Positions 57,211 to 64,000 of a DNA stretch of 64,000 bases are shown piece by piece. The notes beneath the pieces were generated by a model. It was not told the DNA's origin, did no database searches, and worked only from the letters and a program-made list of their open reading frames with translations. The stretch covers positions 1 through 64,000 of the forward strand of contig JAEUKN010000002.1 in NCBI GenBank assembly GCA_016794305.1. The letters run 5' to 3'. The first letter of the stretch is position 1; each line of letters starts with the position of its first letter. Position numbers and translations under genes: made by a program. The stretch comes from Alphaproteobacteria bacterium. Lineage in GTDB: Bacteria; Pseudomonadota; Alphaproteobacteria; Micavibrionales; Micavibrionaceae.

Positions 57211-59487
57211 TTAGGCTGCTTCGTAGCAAAGAGCTTGGCTTAAAATATTAATTGCTTTTAATCTAACCTCTAGCTGTTCCTGGCTATCGCGTAGACGCGC
57301 AAGTGATCTGAATGTTTCCATAGGCCTTCTGGTAACAATTGGTGTATAATCCATCATAGCATGAATTCTGTTATAACTGCTTCCTGGTTGTATGCCGTTG
57401 TCATTCACAGCTTCAGTAAATATACTGGTCAAAGCAGATATTTTTTGTTCAGATGTATCTGCTTGTGTAATTTGCAGTAACTGCTTAAAAGTATTATCAT
57501 TTTTCGCATAAAGTTTTAAGGCTGCATAATCATTAGCAGAAGCTAATGCTGGATTCTCTGCTAAAGCCCCTATTACTTCTTGTTCATTTCTGCCATTGCA
57601 AAGCTTAAGAAAATCTTCACAACTAGATTGAGAATAGAGAAGCTTAGGTTGCTCTGATAATTGATTTGCACCACATTTAATGATTGCGCCGTTTAACATA
57701 TCCCATGTGGTCTTAAGAAAATTAGATATAGAATCTCTATATTTTCCTGATGGCTCTCGTATGCAAACATACTCTTGATCAAAAAGCAGCTGAGCGCCTT
57801 GACTTTTTATAAAACCTGGTAAAGAGAATATTTGAGAAGTTATAAACTCCATGTGACCTAGTCTATTATTGCCGACAAGATGACTAATGATTTTGGATAA
57901 TACAGGGTATAAAACTAATTTATCTATATCTTTGGCACGCTCAAGTAAAATAATTGCTGCCCCTGTTGTTATACAATTTGATTTGAGGGCTCCAATTACG
58001 TCATCTGCTCCCAAATCCAATAAAATTCGGGTGCATTTTTCATTAACCGCGCATTTAGAGAGAAGATCATTAAAGGTGCTCTTATAATCATTACCAGCTT
58101 GATTTTTTAGAGAGCTGCAAAGCTTTTGAAACGCCTCCTCAACAAAAGGTATATCGTACGCCATTGAAATAATTGAACATATGATTCCTTCGTCTATTTT
58201 GGCATTTGAGTCTAAAAGAGTATATAAAATCTCCACCATGCTTTCTGTAGTGACTTTTTTTTCCTCAGTAGATCTTATTCTATATATGCAGTTTTTCAAT
58301 GATCTTGTAAGGAAATTAGGAGATAGTTGAATTTTGTCATCTGTTAAATAATCTAATACAGCGTTTGAATCACCATAATCAATTGCCGCTTCAACCTTGA
58401 ACTCCTTACTATTTGGTATCAATTCAACTTGCTTTGGTGTCCCCTCAATTGCAGAATCTAAAAGCTCTAAAGCCTCAACAAATGCCCCCAGAAATACACC
58501 ATTTTCATCTGTTATAGATTTTTTATGATTAATGAGATAATTAAAGAAAGCAACATCTTTTCTTTCGGCAATTCTTAGAAGTATATCTCGGTCATTCTCC
58601 CTGAAACGCCAAGAATCCCCTGTAGGACTATAAGAAAATCGAAGATAAAGAGAGTGTACTATTTCCAAACGAAATTTTGCTATATCATCTGTTTCTGGCA
58701 AACTAATCGTAAATTGTAAAATATCTTCAAGAACTCTTTTAGAACAAGGGAGGCAGTGCAAGTTCGCAGGAACAAATCTCTTTTCAGATATCGCCATTGT
58801 GATAACATCATACAATAACTTATCATTGATTATTCTTGCCGCTTCGTTATTGTCATTATCTGCTTTGGTCTGCCAATCTTTAAAAAATGCTAAGCAATTT
58901 AAAGGATCTTTTATCCAGTATTTACAAAACGCACTTTTAAGTTTATCTTCTATTAAGTTTCCCGCGGCTAAATCTTTCCGCACGCCCTGCAGATTAGCCG
59001 AACGTACAAAAAATAAATTGATCAATTCATCATTTGAAATTTTGTCAAACGCGCCGCTTTCAAGAATTGCAGCTAAATGAGTGAGTCCGTAATTGAGGTC
59101 TATATAATCATATAATTTGTTACCAAGAGTTTTCAATAGTTTAAAAATATCTTGGTTACCATCGTGCAACAATTGTTCAATATTCTTATTACCACACTCA
59201 CTAGCCCTTCGATCTGCGCCCAAAAGATGAGCGCTAATTCGAGAAACTGCAGGGTCAGTAAAGTTAATATGCTGTAGTAAAAGTGAGTAATATTCCGGTT
59301 TTACGAAATTTATAACACCCAAGGCTCTCGCAAAATTATCGACAGAGATATCAGTCCGCATGTGATTACTAAATCTATAATCCAATTCCTTTTCCAATTC
59401 TTTGACAGGCACATCAATTGGTTCGCCCCGAAGCATAGCGGCACAAATTTTCTCAATCAGAACGTCTCCATTACCTCCAAGGCTCAT
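57211..59487 (-). CDS. Unknown 758-residue AT-rich, helical-repeat-like protein
   Basis: Not recognised. Almost entirely predicted helix, with recurring ID/LL-spaced leucine patterns such as NAVLDYLTDDKIQLSPNFL and TRILLDLGADDVIGAL, which recall ankyrin- or HEAT-type solenoids without a clear consensus. No signal peptide or membrane helix. The ATG at 59487 has GGAAG at normal distance. Codon and base use are much more AT-rich than the flanking ABC1 kinase and PBP1A genes. Such large solenoid proteins can be host- or prey-directed effectors, but there is no direct evidence here. Confidence 0.72.
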   Translation of the reverse strand: MSLGGNGDVLIEKICAAMLRGEPIDVPVKELEKELDYRFSNHMRTDISVDNFARALGVINFVKPEYYSLLLQHINFTDPAVSRISAHLLGADRRASECGNKNIEQLLHDGNQDIFKLLKTLGNKLYDYIDLNYGLTHLAAILESGAFDKISNDELINLFFVRSANLQGVRKDLAAGNLIEDKLKSAFCKYWIKDPLNCLAFFKDWQTKADNDNNEAARIINDKLLYDVITMAISEKRFVPANLHCLPCSKRVLEDILQFTISLPETDDIAKFRLEIVHSLYLRFSYSPTGDSWRFRENDRDILLRIAERKDVAFFNYLINHKKSITDENGVFLGAFVEALELLDSAIEGTPKQVELIPNSKEFKVEAAIDYGDSNAVLDYLTDDKIQLSPNFLTRSLKNCIYRIRSTEEKKVTTESMVEILYTLLDSNAKIDEGIICSIISMAYDIPFVEEAFQKLCSSLKNQAGNDYKSTFNDLLSKCAVNEKCTRILLDLGADDVIGALKSNCITTGAAIILLERAKDIDKLVLYPVLSKIISHLVGNNRLGHMEFITSQIFSLPGFIKSQGAQLLFDQEYVCIREPSGKYRDSISNFLKTTWDMLNGAIIKCGANQLSEQPKLLYSQSSCEDFLKLCNGRNEQEVIGALAENPALASANDYAALKLYAKNDNTFKQLLQITQADTSEQKISALTSIFTEAVNDNGIQPGSSYNRIHAMMDYTPIVTRRPMETFRSLARLRDSQEQLEVRLKAINILSQALCYEAA

Positions 59488-59605
59488 AATAATTCTTCCC
59501 AAAATAAACGATTAAATTGTTTTTAACATAACATTAATGCTTTGTGAGAGGCAAATATTTTCTTATCCCCTTCCTTTGGGCGCTTGAGTATGTCATATAA
59601 AGGGA

Positions 59606-62161
59606 ATGAAGTGGATTTGTAAGTTTTTTGGGCGATTTTTGTTGCTGGTGATTTCGCTCGGCTTTATCGGGGCCGTGGCGGGGATTATTTTGTTCGCAGC
59701 CGTGATTTATAAATATGGCCAGAGCCTGCCTGATTACACGCAGCTCAAGGATTACTCCCCCCCCGTGGTGACGCGCGTTCATGCCGGCGATGGGCGGTTT
59801 TTGGCCGAATTTGCCGAAGAAAAACGCATCTTTGTCCCCAACAACGAAATTCCCGATATGGTCAAGCAAGCCTTTATTTCCGCCGAAGACCAAGATTTTT
59901 ACAAGCATAACGGTGTGGACCCCAAGGCCGTGTTGCGCGCGGTCATCACCAATTTTAAAAATCACGGCTCCGGCCGCCGTCCTGAGGGGGCTTCGACCAT
60001 CACGCAACAGGTGGCGAAAAATTTCCTGCTGACCAACGAATTATCCTATGCCCGCAAAATCAAGGAAGCGATTTTATCCTATAAAATTGAGCATAGTTTG
60101 AGCAAAGAGCGGATTTTGGAATTATACCTCAATCAAATATATCTCGGCGCGCGGTCCTATGGCGTGGCGGCGGCGGCGTTGCATTATTTTAATAAGCCGC
60201 TCAATGAATTAAACTTGGCGGAGGCCGCCTATCTCGCTGCCCTGCCAAAGGCCCCCAATAATTATAACCCCGTGACCAAACATGATGCAGCACTCGCGCG
60301 GCGCAACTGGGTGATTGACCGCATGGCGATTGAAGGTTACGTCACGGCGGAGGCCGCCGAAGCCGCCAAGCAAATCCCGCTCGCGGTGGCGCCCACACGC
60401 GAAGATGATGTGGTCAACGCGCCGTATTTTGCCGAGGAAGTGCGCCGCGAACTCTCGGCGCGATACGGCCAGCAAGCCCTTTATGGCGGCGGGTTATCGG
60501 TGCGGACATCACTCGATCCCAGACTGCAAAAAATTGCCGAAAAATCGTTGCGTGACGGGTTGATGGAGTATGATCGCCGCCACGGATGGCGCGGGCCGGT
60601 TGCCACAGGCGGCACCATCACCCAATGGCAGGAAAATCTAAAAAATACTGAAGCGCCGGTGGGCATGTTGGCGCAATGGCAATTGGCCGTGGTACTTGAC
60701 ACCAGCGGCGGACATGTGGAGTTTGGCCTTAAAAATGGCACCAAAGCCCGGCTGAGTGATGAGGATTTGAAGTGGGTAAAGTCCAAGCCGCTCAAGGTCG
60801 GCGATGTGATCATGGTGGAGCGCACAGCCACGGATGAGCCGGATGAGAAAGACGGGGATAAGAGTGCAAATGAGTCTAAAAATGCTGCAGACAAGACCGC
60901 AGCAAAAGTCGCAGCAAAAAATGACTATGCTTTGCGCCAAATCCCGCTGATTCAAGGGGCGATTGTGGCACTCGACCCCAATACCGGCCGTATTCTGGCC
61001 ATTCAGGGCGGATGGAAATTTGACGGCAGTGAGTTTAACCGCGCCACCCAGGCCATGCGCCAACCCGGATCGGCGTTTAAGCCCTTTATCTATCTGGCGG
61101 CGTTGGATAAGGGCTATACGCCATCGACCATCATTCTGGATGCGCCGATTGTCTTTACCGATACTGCCGGCAATGTCTGGCGGCCCGAAAACTATTCGGG
61201 TGAATTTTACGGACCGACACCGTTGCGGGTGGGTGTGGAAAAATCGCGTAACCTGATGACCATTCGATTGGCCCAGCAAATCGGGATTGACAGCGTGGTG
61301 GAATATGCCAAGCGGTTCGGAATTAATGATAACATGAAACCTTATCTTTCGGGGGCTTTGGGGGCCGATGAAACCACGTTGATGAAGCTCACCACCGCTT
61401 ACGGCATGATTGTGAATGGCGGTAAAAAAATCTCCCCAAGCTTTATTGACCGCGTGCAGGACCGGTTGGGCAAAACCATTGAACGCACCGATGCGCGCCC
61501 TTGTCATGCCTGTGGCCCGTTGATGAAATGGGAAAGCCAAACCACGCCCGATGTCCCCGATATTCGTGAAGCCATCGCCGACCCCCGCACCACGTATCAA
61601 ATGGTTTCAATTCTGGAAGGTGTGGTCCAACGCGGTACGGCGATGAAACTCAAAAGCCTCGATCGGCCGCTGGCGGGAAAAACCGGCACCACCAATGATT
61701 CCTATGATGCGTGGTTTATCGGCTTCACCCCCGATTTGGTGGTGGGCGTATTTACCGGGTTTGACCAGCCAAAAACATTGGGGAAAAAGGAAACCGGGGC
61801 TTCGGTCGCGCTCCCTGTCTTTAAGGAATTTATGGAGGTCGCGTTAAAGGATGAACCGCCCACCCCCTTCCGCGTGCCACCCGGGGTGAGGATGGTCCAG
61901 GTCAACGCCAAAAGCGGCGCACGCACCTTTGCGGGGGATGCGGATGCAATTTGGGAACCGTTCCTGGCGGGGACAGAACCCGAGACCCTGCCGCCCGTGG
62001 AAAGCGGCTATAAATCCTATGATAATTCTGATTCCCAACACGAAGCGCAATTTGAGGTTATTGATGAACCTCTCCCGCCTGCCGAGATGCTGGAACCCCG
62101 GACCGAGTCTTCTCCGTCCCCCAATGGCTCCACCCTTCAAGGAACGGGGGGGTTGTATTAG
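59606..62161 (+). CDS. mrcA: Penicillin-binding protein 1A
   Basis: 851-residue bifunctional peptidoglycan synthase. N-terminal membrane helix (about 10-35), then a GT51 glycosyltransferase domain with catalytic Glu94 in SAEDQDFYKHNGVD and GASTITQQVAKN. A transpeptidase domain follows with Ser489 in PGSAFKPF, an SRN motif in EKSRNLMTIRL, and Lys692-Thr-Gly in AGKTGTTND. The C-terminal 60 or so residues are a polar, Pro-rich tail. AAAGGGA lies just before the ATG. Together with murL/murD2 and the DUF882 peptidase it makes this window rich in wall-building genes. Confidence 0.95.
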   Translation: MKWICKFFGRFLLLVISLGFIGAVAGIILFAAVIYKYGQSLPDYTQLKDYSPPVVTRVHAGDGRFLAEFAEEKRIFVPNNEIPDMVKQAFISAEDQDFYKHNGVDPKAVLRAVITNFKNHGSGRRPEGASTITQQVAKNFLLTNELSYARKIKEAILSYKIEHSLSKERILELYLNQIYLGARSYGVAAAALHYFNKPLNELNLAEAAYLAALPKAPNNYNPVTKHDAALARRNWVIDRMAIEGYVTAEAAEAAKQIPLAVAPTREDDVVNAPYFAEEVRRELSARYGQQALYGGGLSVRTSLDPRLQKIAEKSLRDGLMEYDRRHGWRGPVATGGTITQWQENLKNTEAPVGMLAQWQLAVVLDTSGGHVEFGLKNGTKARLSDEDLKWVKSKPLKVGDVIMVERTATDEPDEKDGDKSANESKNAADKTAAKVAAKNDYALRQIPLIQGAIVALDPNTGRILAIQGGWKFDGSEFNRATQAMRQPGSAFKPFIYLAALDKGYTPSTIILDAPIVFTDTAGNVWRPENYSGEFYGPTPLRVGVEKSRNLMTIRLAQQIGIDSVVEYAKRFGINDNMKPYLSGALGADETTLMKLTTAYGMIVNGGKKISPSFIDRVQDRLGKTIERTDARPCHACGPLMKWESQTTPDVPDIREAIADPRTTYQMVSILEGVVQRGTAMKLKSLDRPLAGKTGTTNDSYDAWFIGFTPDLVVGVFTGFDQPKTLGKKETGASVALPVFKEFMEVALKDEPPTPFRVPPGVRMVQVNAKSGARTFAGDADAIWEPFLAGTEPETLPPVESGYKSYDNSDSQHEAQFEVIDEPLPPAEMLEPRTESSPSPNGSTLQGTGGLY

Positions 62162-62221
62162 GCATTTTGCGATTAAGTGGAAGCCGGTTAATCGTAACAA
62201 AATGCAACAAAACAAATAGTT

Positions 62222-62257
62222 AGGCCATTTTTTCGAGTCTATATAACCAAAAAATGG
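62222..62257. terminator. Bidirectional terminator between PBP1A and the small membrane gene
   Basis: GGCCATTTTTT and AAAAAATGGTC pair (one mismatch) around a 13-nt loop. The A/T tracts on both arms allow termination on either strand between the convergent genes. Confidence 0.55.
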
Positions 62258-62258
62258 T

Positions 62259-62579
62259 CTAGCGAGTGGGAGCCGGTGGGGGAGCGTCTGTGTAAACAAC
62301 ATAAGTCCCTTGTCCAGAATGACTCGCCAGGAACGCTTTTAGAGCGGCACATTCTTGTAAGGGCATCCTCATCATGGGCTCGCCTTTCTTGCCGCATCCA
62401 ACAAATCCCGTGGCCTCAAGCGCCGTCCTTTCAGCATGATTTTGTCCTTGAACATACGTCAAAGACGCGAATATCACGGCTATTGATGTCGCTACCAAAG
62501 TGCCACCGGCAATTGCAAGGGGCTCAAAATATCTGCCAAGTTTAACATTACCTCTTCTTACTAAATTTAGTTTACCCAT
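62259..62579 (-). CDS. Small hypothetical membrane protein (106 aa)
   Basis: A short gene with a very good ribosome site (GTAGGAGAGAAG directly before ATG), the same AGGAGAG type as the 66-residue gene at 7606. N-terminus basic (MGKLNLVRRGNVKLGRY), one membrane helix (about 19-43), then a short extracytoplasmic domain with two Cys (GFVGCGKKGE, LQECAALKAF) and a Pro-rich end. No family recognised. Confidence 0.65.
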   Translation of the reverse strand: MGKLNLVRRGNVKLGRYFEPLAIAGGTLVATSIAVIFASLTYVQGQNHAERTALEATGFVGCGKKGEPMMRMPLQECAALKAFLASHSGQGTYVVYTDAPPPAPTR

Positions 62580-62708
62580 CTTCTCTCCTACTATTAGAAA
62601 AATTTTTCAACAACTATTGTCATATACAAAAATTTAGGGCATTGTCAATAGAAAATTTGTGATGGATATAACCATAACTGAGACGGAATAATTCATGTGG
62701 AATAAAAA

Positions 62709-62750
62709 ACTTCGTGCTCTCTTCGTGAACTTTGTGTCTTCGTGGTGAAC
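62709..62750. repeat. CTTCGTG heptamer cassette, copy 6
   Basis: CTTCGTGCTCTCTTCGTGAA then TTTGTGTCTTCGTGGTGAAC. It lies in the 330-bp gap upstream of the 62908 gene; the rest of that gap is AT-rich. Confidence 0.72.
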
Positions 62751-62907
62751 CCAAGATTGCGACGTAAAATGTGCAAAAATAATCCAAAAAGGCCTTAAAA
62801 ATTTATTCAAAAATTATTAATCATTATGTCATAGTGTGGGGTCAGATATTCGGGATTCCGCCCCCATGGAATTTTAATAAAGGGGATTTAACCAAAAGGA
62901 TTGTCAC

Positions 62908-63795
62908 GTGCCGCATGAATTTTTTGTCTCCAGCGTCTTAACCAAGGCACTCTCACAGCAAAATAAAGACGCGAGCAAAGGGTCGGCATCGCCTGCTGCC
63001 GCGCATGAATCATACACAAATGGGCCGCTGCGCCCACATATTGTGGAATTCAGCAAAAAAACCCGCAAAGATTTCCTGACAATGATCATGGTGTTAGATC
63101 ACGCCATTGACTGGCTGGAAACAAATCTGGAGCGGGTAAAGCTGGTGATCGCCGGCATGGAAGAGGCCGGTGGCTATACGGTTCGCGCCAAAAATTACCT
63201 GACTGATGTCACGGACATCACGCCCTTTCTGGGAAAATTAAAAGAGATCGAAAATTTTTATAACGCGGCCATCGCCAAAAATGACGCCCTGATCAATACG
63301 CCCTTTGCGCCATCCGGACTGTCGGATGAGGGGGGGGCCACGTCATCCTCTCTCGGCAATTTGTTAAAGGGTGAGACAATGAATGTGACACTTTACCCCC
63401 AGGATAGCGCGCAATATGTCATCCAAGGGATTGACCTGCGCAGCGCGACCTTGGGCGTACGGCAACCGGATTTCACCCACTTGGCGGCTGCGCAAAATTC
63501 ACGCATTGATGTCGCCAATATGATTGATATCGCGGTGACGTTGAAAAATATTATTGCGGCGGATATCATGACTCTCTCAACCCGGCGCGAGTTTTGTGAG
63601 AGTGCGATGGCATCGCTCACAGCAATTCAAGATTTACTGAAATCCGGGCAAGGGATCTCTGAACTCTCAGCTATTCAGCAATTGGCGACCGCAAAATTGC
63701 GCGATGAACTCCTGCCGCTGGCGTTCGAACCGCAAAGCCTTATACTCGACCAATTCACCCAATTACAATCCCCGCTTGAGAGCGAGGGAGAATAA
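62908..63795 (+). CDS. Unknown 295-residue helical protein, possibly flagellin-related
   Basis: GTG start with AAGGA 8 nt upstream. Two long helical regions (about 45-115 and 195-275) flank a central beta-like stretch GETMNVTLYPQDSAQYVIQG then IDLRSATLGV. That arrangement recalls the D1 core of flagellins around the hypervariable part, but the conserved flagellin ends are not present, so the relation is tentative. No signal peptide or membrane helix. It converges with a partial gene at the window edge. Confidence 0.6.
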   Translation: MPHEFFVSSVLTKALSQQNKDASKGSASPAAAHESYTNGPLRPHIVEFSKKTRKDFLTMIMVLDHAIDWLETNLERVKLVIAGMEEAGGYTVRAKNYLTDVTDITPFLGKLKEIENFYNAAIAKNDALINTPFAPSGLSDEGGATSSSLGNLLKGETMNVTLYPQDSAQYVIQGIDLRSATLGVRQPDFTHLAAAQNSRIDVANMIDIAVTLKNIIAADIMTLSTRREFCESAMASLTAIQDLLKSGQGISELSAIQQLATAKLRDELLPLAFEPQSLILDQFTQLQSPLESEGE

Positions 63796-63815
63796 TCATC
63801 TTGCGCATGATGAGG

Positions 63816-64000
63816 CTAAGCTAACTCATTCGCCGTTGCACTTAAACTCCTAAAATATTGTTGGAAAAATTCCACACAACGAATATTATCCAACCCAATT
63901 TTAATATTTCCTTTCGAGGCACCTAAGCGTTTGTCCAGATTAAGCGTAGTGTATATAGCGATTTTCACGATAGCTTCATCCGCCTTTGACAGGCCAAAAG
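63816..64000 (-). CDS. C-terminal part of an unknown protein (runs off the right edge)
   Basis: Sixty codons open on the minus strand to the window edge, ending SATANELA. The visible peptide includes FGLSKADEAIVKIAIYTTLN and LDKRLGASKGNIKIG, which looks like genuine coding sequence. Family not recognised. It converges with the 62908 gene. Confidence 0.5.
   Translation of the reverse strand, partial: FGLSKADEAIVKIAIYTTLNLDKRLGASKGNIKIGLDNIRCVEFFQQYFRSLSATANELA

Overview
The window looks like chromosomal DNA of a free-living alphaproteobacterium. The evidence is a ccoNOQP-ccoG-ccoH cbb3 oxidase cluster, an RpoH with the sigma-32 RpoH box, a MnmG/RsmG/ParA/ParB neighbourhood with TGTTTCACGTGAAACA parS sites, a Rickettsia/Thermus-like isocitrate dehydrogenase beside a eukaryote-like one, and Mla, Bam and Lol envelope genes. 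Chemotaxis and pilus-like genes fit a motile cell. A Micavibrio/Rhodospirillales-like affiliation is possible but is inference only. I saw no rRNA, tRNA, CRISPR array or prophage.

Layout. 0-7 kb: IS630-type transposase fragment at the edge, then the cbb3 oxidase operon read leftwards (ccoN-O-Q-P-G-H) with a DsbD_2/SafE-like membrane protein upstream. 7-11 kb: repeat-rich spacer, lactate dehydrogenase, rpoH, pirin. 11-16 kb: hybrid histidine kinase plus single-domain response regulator, an AT-rich membrane protein, a TerC-type exporter. 16-21.5 kb: mlaA, mlaC, class I ribonucleotide reductase alpha subunit, lolA. 21.5-23.3 kb: AT-rich two-gene unit of unknown function with a possible RelE-like domain. 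23.4-28.3 kb: leuS, bamB, YfgM-like protein. 28.4-39.4 kb: NADP-type isocitrate dehydrogenase, the MurL-MurD2 alternative D-glutamate route of peptidoglycan synthesis, a cysteine hydrolase, a DUF882 peptidase, a nitrate-sensor-like chemoreceptor, and a second isocitrate dehydrogenase. 39.4-43.9 kb: orphan ParD antitoxin, unknown membrane protein, TcpQ-like pilus protein, rluD. 43.9-55.3 kb: chromosome segregation region with parB, parA, mnmG, rsmG and seven perfect parS sites, interrupted by small accessory genes (TerD-like, peptidase E-like, pilin-like and unknowns). 55.7-64 kb: ABC1 kinase, an AT-rich 758-residue unknown, penicillin-binding protein 1A, a small membrane protein, and a possible flagellin-related protein.

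The genes combine into a microaerobic respiratory chain, an envelope-building set (PBP1A, MurL/MurD2, Mla, BamB, LolA), two TCA-cycle entry enzymes of different families and probably different cofactors, and the ParABS partition system. The parS cluster suggests the replication origin is not far away, although no dnaA or clear oriC is present.

Intergenic DNA is unusually decorated. There are two small families of non-coding elements with terminal inverted repeats: about 146 bp, four copies plus fragments, and about 105 bp, two copies. There are also composite GTCATCCCCG repeats, CTTCGTG cassettes and C-rich or hairpin repeats. Many of them flank the AT-rich unknown genes, which suggests that these junctions are sites of gene gain and rearrangement.
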